From Aegilops tauschii subsp. strangulata (lineage: Eukaryota > Streptophyta > Magnoliopsida > Poales > Poaceae), in NCBI RefSeq assembly GCF_002575655.3, contig NC_053037.3, positions 452,445,793 to 452,509,792 of the forward strand: 64,000 nt of DNA. The letters are read 5' to 3'. Under the pieces are notes generated by a model. The model saw only the letters and a list, made by a program, of their open reading frames with translations. It was not told the DNA's origin and ran no database searches. Both the position numbers and the translations under genes were made by a program. Below, in pieces: positions 1-9,551 of the stretch. The stretch's first letter is position 1; every line of letters starts with the position of its first letter.

Positions 1-536
1 AATCAGCTTATTCTGAAGTTCGGTGACTGTATTACGCTTTTCTCTCTGTAGGCCCTCCAAAACTACATCTCTACACGTTCTCGCATGTTACATCTAACAA
101 CTATGCAATACAACACTACTACTACACTCTAACACAATAAATCATATGTGTTTTTAGTTTTACTAGATATCATATTGTTACTTATAATTATTCAATTTGC
201 ATACATTAAAATTGCCTTTGAAATGTATGGCCAGTATCATCTACCGCGTGGGAAAAATCCCGCCCTTTCCTGTTTAATCGGGTTTGTATCGATGGATCGT
301 GCGAAACAGCAAAACTATAGTACTATACAGTACTACAAGTGACACTTCACTGGGTCATCGTGTCGTCTACTCCTCCGTCATAAGAGTGGAGCGCTCGCTT
401 TCATAAATCTTCTAGTCCCTTTCGCCGACATGCATGTGGGACATCAAGCTACCGGGTCCACGTGCCACACCGGAATACAGTGCAGAGCAGCCGGGGTGAA
501 GCACCCCAGTCATGGCGCTGGCGTAGTAATGAGCAA

Positions 537-650
537 TGAGGCGTCAAATCACAAAGCTGCACCTTTCCCGCAGTTAAGTTGGAGGGACGAAGCAACCATC
601 ATATCATTTCACTCGTTGCTGAATCCGCTTCTCCCTCATCTTCTTCAACT
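537..650 (+). repeat. Direct repeat, copy A
   Basis: This block shares GAGGCGTCAAATCAC, GACGAAGCAACCATCAT and a CTTCTCC...TCTTCTTC stretch, in the same order, with 1318-1405. The copies lie about 780 bp apart in the same orientation and differ by small indels. The origin is unknown; a local duplication or two insertions of one family both fit. Confidence 0.55.
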
Positions 651-837
651 TAACCACGTGTTGCTTCTGTCGTTGTTCTGCCTCATGTGGGACGCGGATT
701 GGCTTGGTAAAGCACTGACACGTGGGACCGCATGTTAGCAAACCGCCAGGACAACGTCCTCCGAAAATAAGAAGCCTAATCCTAGACTTACAAAGGGCTA
801 CGTAGCTGCTACGTATACTTTCCATCTAATCTATATA

Positions 838-990
838 TGCCCCCCTGATTTTCAGGTGGGTGGGCCTAATCCTCTCCTTTAATCCAATCAAATAGTCCCA
901 CATCACATCAGTTCATAACTTTACATAAACCATTACGTGGATGTAGCATTGCTCAAATAAGAAACCTCCCCCGCCATCCGCGCGGCAAAA
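838..990 (+). repeat. Dispersed repeat, copy 1 (second copy near 17195-17365)
   Basis: Shared landmarks with 17195-17365, in the same order and orientation, are CCCCTGATTTTCA followed by GGTGGGCC, then a TTACGT...GGTGTAGCATT-like motif, then an AACCTCC...CGCGCGG motif. The copies are clearly diverged. No ends with terminal repeats were identified, so the class is unknown. Confidence 0.5.
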
Positions 991-1091
991 TCACCTCCTT
1001 TTTACTAATCTTGATTCTATAATTTTTTAGATCAATATAATTGAGATTTGTATAGATAGCACACAGGAGCAAAACCAAGTGGTACGGTTAA

Positions 1092-1160
1092 GGGCATCCA
1101 CAATGTGTAGCCAGATGTGAAAATAGCTTTTGGCATCGTGGGAACCATTGTGGACGGTGT
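1092..1160. repeat. Hairpin-like MITE candidate
   Basis: GCATCCACAATG at about 1094-1105 is nearly inverted by CCATTGTGGACGG at about 1145-1157, giving a short imperfect hairpin. The 'gggcatccacaatg' style start is common at ends of small grass transposons, but no target duplication could be assigned. Confidence 0.35.
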
Positions 1161-1317
1161 TGCCAAAGCCAAAAAGATGGAACCGAAGCTCCCTGATTGA
1201 TTGATTGAAGGATTAGAAAAATGCAACGTCTCTCCTCTTTCTCCCATGCTTGGACGCATGTAGTATAGTATAGAGCACAGAGTCTACTCCCCTGTCCCTT
1301 CTATCACAAATCACAAA

Positions 1318-1405
1318 GCAGTGAGGCGTCAAATCACCAAAGCACGGACGAAGCAACCATCATTTCACTCTTCGCTGACTCCACTTCTCCATCGTCTTCT
1401 TCGAG
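1318..1405 (+). repeat. Direct repeat, copy B
   Basis: Second copy of the repeat at 537-650. It lacks about 25 bp present in copy A between the CAAATCAC and GACGAAGC landmarks. Confidence 0.55.
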
Positions 1406-2019
1406 AAACCATCTCACCGCACTAGTACTCCTAGTAGTACTAGTAAAGGACTTCCTGGATGCAAATAAGGCGGTTGTCTCGGCTTGCAGGCGGCACTTGC
1501 GAACGACTTACCGTGGTCTCCCTTAATGGTGTTCTCCTTCGAGCGCACTTCGCCAAACCACCAAAAAAAAGATATCGTCGACGTCACCGCAATGGGGAAG
1601 GAAGTCAAATATAGTTACTACCTCCATTTTTTTGTACACAAGGCCAGTATATCAAAATTACAATTTGCAAAGGGCCACTAACACTAATCGAGGCAAAATT
1701 GATGGGGTTAGCAACCAAGGACATTAATATCCTATGCATGCATGCGGAAGTGAGAAGGTTGGTTTGCATGGCGCTGCATTAATCAAGCGATGAGGAGTGA
1801 GATGGTTAGCTCTTTGGTCTTTGGAGAAAAAAATATGCATTAATTAACACGTGAAATGAGGATTTGTATCGATTAAATCCCGTGAAGGAAAACCCCGCCT
1901 TTCTTTTTTAACACTAGTACTCCTAGTACGTACGTACTTATCCTGTTTGGGTCTAGGCCTTGCATTGCCAAACTTCGCCACACATTTTTGCCAAGCTTGC
2001 CTAAAGTTTTCAAAACGAG

Positions 2020-2170
2020 AAGGAGGTACACTTGCGCACGGCTGTCGCGGTCGCACCGCACCCTCACACGGTCGCTCCTGCACGCCGCGGTCACACCGCA
2101 CCCTCACACAGTCGCTCCTGCACGCCGCAAACCCAACCAAGGGAACGCACCCTCACTGACACGTGATGTC
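2020..2170 (+). repeat. GC-rich repeat family R, copy 1
   Basis: The block contains GCTGTCGCGGTCGCACCGCACC, CTCCTGCACGCCGC and CTGACACGTG landmarks that recur at 3440-3565 and 17470-17605. Within this copy the CACCGCACCCTCACAC segment is itself duplicated in tandem. All three copies lie on the same strand. The class is unknown. Confidence 0.5.
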
Positions 2171-2539
2171 GCATGTGAACAAACCAAACTCAACCATCCT
2201 ATCGCTGACACATAATATTCGTTCATAGAGTATGTTTATCCAACCGCATGTTGGGGAGTATCCGTACGGCCCGTGCGGTGATCTGTTGGGGAAGAAGAAG
2301 AGGTGAGGAAGAAGGAAAGAAGGGTTAGGAGACGTAGGATATTCATCCAACCGCCTGAAATGGCGACTTGCATAACAAATATATGTTTTTACACAGCAAA
2401 AGATCCATAAAAACAACAACATAAATAAAAACTATCACTGCTCGCGGAAAGAGACGGCCTTGTCGTGTTTGGCTGCCGGCGCGAACCAGCCGTCGCTGCC
2501 GACGTGTGTCTCCGCACCGTGGTTGTCCTCAGCCTCCAG
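2171..2539. other. Spacer, nothing recognised
   Basis: I see no gene or recognisable mobile element between repeat R copy 1 and the stop codon of the minus-strand repeat-protein gene. It probably holds that gene's 3' flank. Confidence 0.4.
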
Positions 2540-3265
2540 CTACTCGTTCAAGCGGAGCGTGCGGGCGCTCTGCACGGACGAGAGCACAGCCCGGTTCAAG
2601 TCGAGGACGTCCGGTTCCGCATGCAGGAGGGCCTCGATGGCAGCGGCATCCGCGCGCTCCGCGTCGAGTCGAGCCTCCGCCGCCCGGCTCAAGTCCAGGA
2701 CGTCCGGTTCCGCCTGCAGGAGGGCGTCGATGAGAGCGGCATCCGCGCGCTCTGCGTCGAGTCGAGCCTCTGCCGCCCGGTTCAAGTCCAGGACGTCCGG
2801 TTCCGCCTCCAGGAGGGCCTCGATGGCAGCGGCATCCGCGTGCTCCGCCTCAAGTTGAGCCTCCGCCGCCCGGTTCACATCCACGACATCCGGTTCCGCC
2901 TGCAGGAGAGCCTCGATGGCAGCGGCATGCGCGCGCTCCGCGTCGAGTTGAGCCTCTACCTCCCGGTCCTTCTTTAGTATCGCCATGTTGAACCGCTGGT
3001 CCGCCTGCACCATGGGGGACTCGGACGCCGGCACGAAGTCGACGTCCATCGTCTCATACCCATCGGGGGCCTTCTGTGCCGCGACCTCCGCCATGAACAT
3101 TGGATCGGCTTCCTCCTCCTCGTAGCTTGGCTCCAAAGAACTCGGGGATTGGCCCGCCGCAAAGTGAGCTTGGGAACGGAGCTCTGTGGCACCGACCGCC
3201 GCCGCGATTTCTGCGCGGCGCTCCGGCGTCAGCATCTTGTAGTAAGTGATCTTGCGGCGCACCAT
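2540..3265 (-). CDS. Hypothetical protein with four 31-residue Ala/Glu/Asp repeats
   Basis: The frame from the ATG at 3265 gives a 241-residue protein ending in TAG at 2540-2542. The N-terminus begins MVRRKITYYKMLTPERR. About residues 100-230 hold four imperfect 31-residue (93-bp) repeats built on the pattern AEARLDAERADAAAIEALL-AEPDVLDLNRA, shown here with one variable position as a dash. The repeats are acidic, Ala-rich and predicted helical. The frame is open upstream to an ATG at 3589, but residues before 3265 look like translated leader (Arg/Ser/His-rich, overlapping repeat R), so 3265 is preferred. I do not recognise a family. It could be a host gene, a transposon-captured fragment, or an open frame kept by the 93-bp periodicity, which preserves frame. 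It is not part of Gypsy element 1, which starts 500 bp away. Confidence 0.45.
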   Translation of the reverse strand: MVRRKITYYKMLTPERRAEIAAAVGATELRSQAHFAAGQSPSSLEPSYEEEEADPMFMAEVAAQKAPDGYETMDVDFVPASESPMVQADQRFNMAILKKDREVEAQLDAERAHAAAIEALLQAEPDVVDVNRAAEAQLEAEHADAAAIEALLEAEPDVLDLNRAAEARLDAERADAALIDALLQAEPDVLDLSRAAEARLDAERADAAAIEALLHAEPDVLDLNRAVLSSVQSARTLRLNE

Positions 3266-3439
3266 GGCTTTCTGGTGAACTAGGGGACGCCTAATGTGGG
3301 CTAGGGGATCGAAAGGTGGGGCAATGGGCTGGAGATTTGGTGTGGTTTTAGGGCAGTGGCTGGCGTAGGCCAAGCAGCGAAGGTTCTGGTGTGAATAGTG
3401 GTTCCGGTGACAACCGGTCAATCGGTTTTGACTGTACAT

Positions 3440-3565
3440 CGCTCTTGTCGCGTTCGCGTTGCAGCCCGGCACGCTGGACCCTCCACGCTGCTCACCGAAT
3501 GGAACGCGCTTCGTCTTGCGTTTTCGCTCGCTTGTGGGACCGCAGTTGAGAGCAAACCGACGTCC
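3440..3565 (+). repeat. GC-rich repeat family R, copy 2
   Basis: The block shares GGAACGCGCTTCG, CTTG, GTGGGACCGCA-like and AAACCGAC landmarks in order with 17470-17605. It lies upstream of the minus-strand repeat-protein gene, in the opposite orientation to that gene. Confidence 0.55.
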
Positions 3566-3602
3566 CTCCCCCTCCCCCGCCCGCGTCATTTATTATACCA
3601 CC

Positions 3603-3646
3603 ACTCCCTCCATTTTATGCGGAATAAATAAAAACAGAGGGAGTAT
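3603..3646. mobile_element. Short Stowaway/mariner-type MITE remnant
   Basis: ACTCCCTCCATTTT at the left and ACAGAGGGAGTAT at the right form the inverted ends typical of grass Tc1/mariner MITEs (CTCCCTCC...GGAGGGAG). Only about 45 bp separate them, so this is an internally deleted copy or remnant. Confidence 0.5.
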
Positions 3647-3788
3647 ACTACGGATGAGGATCCCCTGATGTGGCCGAACCCATTGAGTAACTGACATGCG
3701 GGGCCTAGCAAGCATGGGGTCCGCCAGTAAGTGACCGAAAGGGAGGGTAAGGCAGGGATACCTACGTCAGAGGATCCACTTCCACTAT

Positions 3789-4307
3789 TGTTGAGGATAT
3801 AGACCTTAGAGCCACCCGCCAGGAGGGGCCGGGTTACTCTAATGATCATTACCAGAAGCCCGGAGTCAAGCTTGAAGACGGTGGGCCAGAGATGGGCTTA
3901 AGACCCGGATATGGCTTAAGGCCCGTAGTTACAATCGTTATTATGGTAGAACTTGTAGTGCAAGGCAAGTATGATTGAGAGTCCGAGCCGGACGCTCTTA
4001 TGAGCCGGCCGGGACTCTGAGGGTTGCTGGGCGTCAGCCTCCCTATATAAAGGGACGACCTGGCAGCGGGTTAGGGACAAGGATAATCTCATCGAGAGCC
4101 GGGCATAGCAGTTTAGCTCCCTGGTGATCGTAACCCTAATCAATACCATCTCAACTGGACGTAGGCTTTTACCTTCACCGTAAGGGGCCGAACCAGTATA
4201 AACCCTCGTGTCCCTCGTCCCACATTAACCCCTTCAAGCTTCCTGGTTGCGATGGCTCCACGACTAAGTCCTAGCTCGAGGACATCTGCCGTGACAATTC
4301 CACGACA
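3789..4307 (+). repeat. 5' LTR of Gypsy element 1
   Basis: It begins TGTTGAGGATATAG and ends ATTCCACGACA. A TATA box (TATATAA, 4044-4050) marks the promoter, so transcription should start near 4075. The gag ATG at 4252 lies inside this LTR, downstream of that start. Confidence 0.93.
4044..4050 (+). promoter_or_regulatory. TATA box of the 5' LTR promoter
   Basis: CCCTATATAAAGGG lies in the middle of the LTR, the usual place for the U3 promoter of a grass Gypsy element. The same site is present in the 3' LTR near 14169-14175. Confidence 0.7.
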
Positions 4308-7300
4308 GTTGGCGCCCACCGTGGGGCCAGCGCACGGTGGATTTGAGTTCTTGAAGGGCAGCTTCGAAGGGCTCAAGGGATACGCTGTGGGCCGGATGAC
4401 CAAGAGTCGTCGCGGCAAGCTCTACATCGACGATGCAAACTGGGGCCCCGACGCCGGCTCAATTGAGTACGGGTACCGGGTCCCCTTCGGCGGAATTCAT
4501 GTCTTCATCGGCAAGATTGGTGAACCGGGACCTGAGCCGGATCTCTACGCCGATCTCATCGAAATGGCTTAGCGTGCACGACCCGCCAGGGCCCGGCCTG
4601 CCTTAAGGCGCGCTTTTGTGGGATGCATCCTTGGAGGGCCCTCTGATCCAGCTGGGTCTGGTGATGAGACGACCGCCGGCTCTGACGGCGAGTCGGCCAC
4701 CGATGAGTCAAACTCGTTGTACCAACTTTAGGATGGCAGGCTCACGGGTTGTTCCGATGGTGACAGTATTCCGGACCTATTTGAGCCGCCAAGTCAGGTT
4801 GGAGTTTTTATGGCTGGTGCGCAGCCTGTTCAGAACCCCGCTGCTGGAGCGGGAACCCCGGTGCCTTCGCCGGCTCAGGTGCTAATGGATCTCACGGACA
4901 AGATGACGGCCCTGTTAACCGCCACGGTTGACCCGGCGGATCAGGCTCGGCACGACGTGGAGGCGGCACAGTTAAAATTGGATCTAGTGAAGGCTAAAGA
5001 GGATCTTGCAGCGGAAGGGATCAGGCTGGCTGCGGAGAGAGCGGCTCTCGATGCCCAAACTCAGCTGATCCAGGCGCAGTCCTTCCAACTCACGATGAAT
5101 CAAAACGCGGCCAATGAGGTCCTGAGAAGGAGGCATCAAAAGGCCCAATCTCGACTCCCTCCGGTTTACGATCCACGCAACCTCTTCAACACGCCAGGTG
5201 CAGGGTCTAGTAACCCGCCAGGGATCATAGCGCCCGGGTCTGGACCCCTTATTCAGCCACGAGTGATGGGACCTCCCCAGGTGCCCCTGCCCCGCCTCAG
5301 TATGTGCCAATACCCCCGGGTCATTATAATAACCCGCTGGAGAACATGGTCGCTACGGCAGCACGGCTGGCGGCTCTACCAGTTGACGGCGACTCTCCGA
5401 CGGCTATTGAAACCCGCCGGGTCAGGGAACTCCTTCAGACAGCACTGGCGCAGCAAGAGGCGTACTCCTACAGCCGGGACAGGATCCACTCGACCCCTCG
5501 TCCAGGCCAGAGCCCGAGTTACAGCCGGCACATGGTCTCAGCAACCGGCTCAAGTAACGTCCGACGCCATGACCCGCCCCCTGGCCATGGCCCGGCTCAT
5601 AATGGAGCCTTTTACGTAGCAGACCAAGCGCGGCAAGAGGCGGAGCAAGCGCCGCAATTGACGGCTTACCAGACCCCCCCCCCCGGCTTATCCGACGGCT
5701 TCCATCGATGTGGGTATCCCTACCAGGACCGGGGGTGTCCCTTGTTTAGTGCCAGCTATCCGTAATGAACGTCTACCTAACGATTTCAAGGGCCCTATGA
5801 AGGTGCCTAATTACATAGCTGACTTACAACCCGCAGCCTGGATCGAGAGTTATGAGATGGCTATGGAGCTGCTGGAGGTCAGTGAGGCGGCCATGGCCAA
5901 GTATTTCACCATGATGTTAGATGGGACTGCCCGCACTTGGTTGAAAGGGCTACCACCGAATTCCATTGGGTCTTGGGCTGAGCTGAAGGCCCGGTTCATC
6001 CAAAACTTCAAAGATACCTGTAGGCAGTCTATGTCAATTGTGGATTTGACTAACTGCAAGCAGCAGGAGGGTGAGTCCACGACACATTGGGTTCACCGGG
6101 TTAAGGAGATCATACATTCGTCAGACAAGATGGATGCCGACTCAGCGGTTTTAATGCTGGAGCAGAATTGTCGTTTTGTGCCCCTGAAGATGAAACTCGG
6201 GCGGCTTAAGCGCGACTGCAGTGATATGGGTACACTAATGGCAGCCCTTGTCAAGTACGCCGATTCTGATGGTACCAAGGATCCCCCTTCAGATGATGAA
6301 CGGACAGGGAAGGGAAAGAAGAACGGCAATGGCAAGGGTCCTCAGTTTAACCCGGGGAACCAAGGAGGAGGCAAGCGTAAGGCAGATGGCAGCCTAGAGT
6401 TTGTGGCCAACGCCAGCGCACAAGGCAATAACCAGCGACGCAAGGGGAGGCCCCCTCCCCGAGGCAGCGGGTCAGGACCTTCGCTGGAGCAGCTGTTGAA
6501 TGAGCCTTGTCCGAGACACGGCTCTAGAGAGAAGCCAGCGACTCATCTATGGAAGGATTGTGCAATCATGAAAGCCTTTAAAAACTACAATGGCCCGGGC
6601 GGCGGCTCAGGTGCCGGAGACTCAGGCGCCGGCGGCTTTCATGGCCCGGGGGGCGGCTCAAATTCTGGTCCTCAGAGCCGTCAAGGGGGCTTTAATCAAC
6701 AGTCTGGCCAGGGTCATCAACAGCAGCAGGGGGGTTATCAGACCAATCGAAAGCAGCTCAGCAGTGGACAGTATCATGTGTTTACCACTAGTTTGTGCAA
6801 GCGAGATCAGAAGCTTCACAAGAGGGCTGTGAATGCTGTTGAGCCGGCGATCCCACGCTACTTGCGGTGGTCTGAGCAACCTATAGTGTGGAGTAGGGAG
6901 GATCACCCTCCCCGGGTGGATAACCCGGGCCACTTGGCCTTAGTGGTGGCTCCTCAAGTGGGAGGATATAAATTCACAAAGGTGCTCATGGATGGAGGCA
7001 GCAGCATCAACATCCTCTATTATGAGACTTTCCGCCGTATGGGGTTGGTTGATAAGAACCTCAGCCAGTCAAACACTATCTTTCATGGCGTGGTACCTGG
7101 TAAGTCGGCTTATCCAGTCGGCAAGATCGAATTGGAAGTGGCTTTTGGTGATGAAAACAACTACAGGGTGGAGAAATTGACCTTTGAGGTGGTCAAGATA
7201 AGAAGTCCCTACCATGCTATATTTGGACGGCCGGCTTACGCCAAGTTCATGGCACGGCCGTGTTATGTGTATTTACAGCTCAAGATGCCGGGTCACAATG

Positions 7301-7569
7301 GGACTATTACGGTTCACGGCAGCCGGAAAGTGGCTCTGGAGTGTGAGGAAGGCGATGCGGCTTATGCAGAATCTGTGTGTGCTACAGAGGAGTTGAAGTT
7401 TTACAAAGACAATGTTGACCCGACAGATATGACCTCTCTGAAAAAGCCAACTACAGAACAAGAGCCGGCAATGAAATTTAAATCGGCTGATGAAACTAAA
7501 CTTGTTGATTTTGTTCCAGGTGACTCATCTCAGCAGTTTAGCATCAGTGCAAATCTGTATCCAAAATAG
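4252..7569 (+). pseudogene. gag: gag-protease reading frame of Gypsy element 1, broken
   Basis: The frame starts at an ATG inside the LTR, crosses the PBS and continues into a predicted coiled-coil N-terminal region (about 4900-5120). TAG codons interrupt it at 4570-4572 and near 4729. Frame changes occur near 5295 and at the C11 run 5684-5694. From about 5712 the frame is clean to 7566. It covers the gag core (WIESYEMAM, LDGTARTWLKGLP), a C-x2-H...H-x4-C zinc-knuckle variant (CPRHG...THLWKDC, about 6505-6560), a Gly/Gln-rich linker, and an aspartic protease with LMDGGSSINIL (about 6985-7020). The TAG at 7567-7569 precedes reverse transcriptase in the same frame and is also present in element 2. 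Confidence 0.85.
4309..4327 (+). other. Primer-binding site of Gypsy element 1
   Basis: TTGGCGCCCACCGTGGGGC starts two bases after the LTR. TGGCGCC matches the 3' end of several plant tRNAs with CCA added. The primer tRNA is not certain. The site is conserved in element 2 at 62923-62941. Confidence 0.75.
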
Positions 7570-8460
7570 GAAAGCGCGCTCATCGAGTTCATCCGTGAGA
7601 ATAGGGACATCTTCGCATGGAAACCTTCTGACATGCCAGGTGTACCTAGAGAACTCGCTGAGCATACTCTCAATGTTGATCCGAAATTTAAGTCGGTCAG
7701 GCAGTTTCTTCGGCGGTTTAAAGAAGAGAGGCGGAAAGCTATTGGTGAAGAGGTGGCCCGGCTCTTGGCGGCCGGGTTTATCATTGAAGTCTTTCACCCA
7801 GAGTGGTTAGCTAACCCAGTGCTCGTACTCAAGAAGAATGACACTCGGCGGATGTGTGTGGACTACACGGACTTAAACAAGGCGTGTCCGGCTGATCCTT
7901 TTGCCCTCCCCCGTATTGACCAAATCATTGATGCTACGGCAGGTTGTGCACGCTTAAGTTTCTTGGATGCTTATTCCGGATATCATCAGATTAAGATGGC
8001 AGTTAAGGACCAGGAGAAGACGGCGTTCATCACTCCCTTTGGAGCCTTCTGCTATGTGTCTATGCCTTTTGGACTCAAGTGTGCACAGGCGACTTACCAG
8101 CGTTGTGTGCAGAACTGTCTTCATAAACAGATTGGGCGCAATGTTCACGCTTATGTGGACGATATTGTGGTTAAGTCCATAAAAGAGGAAACCCTGATAG
8201 ATGTTAAGGGAAACCTTTGATAATCTCCGGGTCTACAAGATGATGCTTAACCCAGCCAAGTGTGTCTTTGGTGTTCCTGCAGGCAAACTCTTGGGTTTTT
8301 TGGTTTCTGACAGAGGCATTGAAGCTAACCCGGAGAAGATCAAGGCCATCACCTCCCTGGCTAAGCCGGCGTGTATCAATGACGTTCAGCGTTTGGCGGG
8401 TCGCATCGCTACTTTAAGCCGGTTTATAAGCCGCTTGGGTGAGAAGGCCATGCCCTTAAG
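7570..8460 (+). pseudogene. pol: Reverse transcriptase fragment of Gypsy element 1
   Basis: In frame with protease beyond the TAG at 7567-7569. It shows the Ty3/Gypsy RT order: LANPVLVLKKND, MCVDYTDLNKAC, FLDAYSGYHQI, FCYVSMPFGLK and the catalytic YVDD (about 8153-8164). A one-base shift lies near 8200-8210, after which the frame continues (NLRVYKMMLNPAKC, GFLVSDRGIEANPEKI) to SRLGEKAMPL. The homologous protein in element 2 goes on into RNase H and integrase, but here it stops at a deletion junction near 8460. Confidence 0.9.
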
Positions 8461-8544
8461 TGTTGTTTTTATTACGAGATTACATGATGACTTAAAGGAG
8501 GATCCGGCTTATGATCGTATTCGAATCTAGCCGTAAGCAGTAAA
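8461..8544 (+). other. Junction of the RNase H-integrase deletion
   Basis: Coding similarity to element 2 stops after GEKAMPL. The next bases (AGTGTTGTTTTTATTACGAG) resemble non-coding sequence downstream of element 2's integrase stop (near 47636, minus). About 2.4 kb carrying RNase H and integrase is therefore absent. Confidence 0.65.
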
Positions 8545-8825
8545 GTCACTTGGGGGCTTCCTGTTCAAACATGGGTCATATTCGAACCAAAGAGAACACA
8601 GCTGTCGATACCCATTTGATTGGCAAAGTGCCGAGCTCATTGGGAGGTTACCTTTGGTCACATTTGAATCATAGTTTAACCCCTCTAAGAACCGACGTGG
8701 ATCGTATTCGAATCAAGCGTCGTTAAACAATTCCTTAAAATCACTTGGGGGCTTCCTGTTCAAACATGGGTCGTATTCGAACCAAAGAGAACATAGCTGT
8801 CGGTACCCTCTTGATTGGCATCGCC
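8545..8825 (+). repeat. Tandem repeat in the 3' region of Gypsy element 1
   Basis: CACTTGGGGGCTTCCTGTTC, then CAAACATGGGTC, then TATTCGAACCAAAGAGAACA occur at about 8547 and again at about 8741, a period near 194 bp. Element 2 has a related CACTTGGGGGCTTGGTCGTA motif in a 71-bp array at the equivalent place (47281-47540). TAT/GTATTCGAA motifs continue to about 8910. Confidence 0.7.
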
Positions 8826-9551
8826 ACACCCACTGGGGGCTATATGATCGTATCCGAATCTTAGCTTAAACCCCTTTGGGCCGGGTCTCTAGTCGTATTC
8901 GAACCGGAAGCCCCTAAGTTCTTCTGCTTTATCACAAGTTTACTCTGATTATGTCAAGATGTGTACGGCCGGGTCTTACTTTGCCGGCTTAAAATGTTAG
9001 TTGAACACCATGGGTGTCATTACGACAAGTAACTCAGAGTTGAGGTACCAACCTTGTTACCCGGGTTGTCTAACCCGGAAGTATGCTACAGGCTGCTAAG
9101 TGTGTTATAACGGCTGTCTTCAGGATACTACTGAGGGCCAGTCTTTTTTGATTCATATTCCCGGTTATCTATCCAAAACACCTGACTCTCAGGGCGGTAA
9201 GCTGCCTTGGGACTTGTGGTTTGCCTTTCTATGCAGGATACTTAAAGGCACCTCTTTGAGGTTGAGAAAAGCAAAGGGATGATTATGACCGAGAGAAACA
9301 TCAAAGAGACAACTTCAAAAGAACTTGGCATTCAATACGTGCGCGATGGCATGGCAGAGATAGACTGTTGCACCTACTTTATTACAAAACTCATCAAATC
9401 TAACAAGGGTGGAGCATTGTTTGGTAAACCGACAGCCGAGTTACGATGCCCGCTGAGTGGAAGTCTCCGGCTCGTTCTTGTCCTCTCCTCCGGTTGATCC
9501 CAAGACCTTGAAGGTTAATGACTTCTAGTCGATGCCGCTGAGAGCCTCGAA
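8826..9551 (+). other. Non-coding 3' region of Gypsy element 1
   Basis: No conserved protein is visible. It lies between the tandem repeats and the 3' end of the antisense gene, so it probably contains the 3' flank of both transcription units. Confidence 0.5.

Larger units (their letters stand above)
1..2016. other. Repeat-derived intergenic DNA, no gene recognised
   Basis: No open frame here resembles a known protein, and the longest are about 100 codons. The stretch is a patchwork of short repeats: a direct duplication (537-650 and 1318-1405), a block at 838-990 that recurs at 17195-17365, and a hairpin-like MITE candidate at 1092-1160. CTAGTA-rich motifs occur near 1425-1450 and 1910-1935. 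It is probably decayed transposon DNA. Confidence 0.5.

Noticed and set aside
1260..1274. TCTATACTATACTAC on the minus strand as a Helitron 5' end
   Set aside because: A matching hairpin and CTRR end at lower coordinates is not present in the window, and the motif alone is too common.
2460..2977. Plus-strand open frames opposite the repeat-protein gene
   Set aside because: They are mirror frames of the 93-bp repeats; the minus strand gives the more protein-like sequence with a plausible ATG and N-terminus.
4984..5310. Minus-strand frames inside gag of Gypsy element 1
   Set aside because: Mirror frames of gag; not conserved in element 2, unlike the antisense gene in the 3' half.
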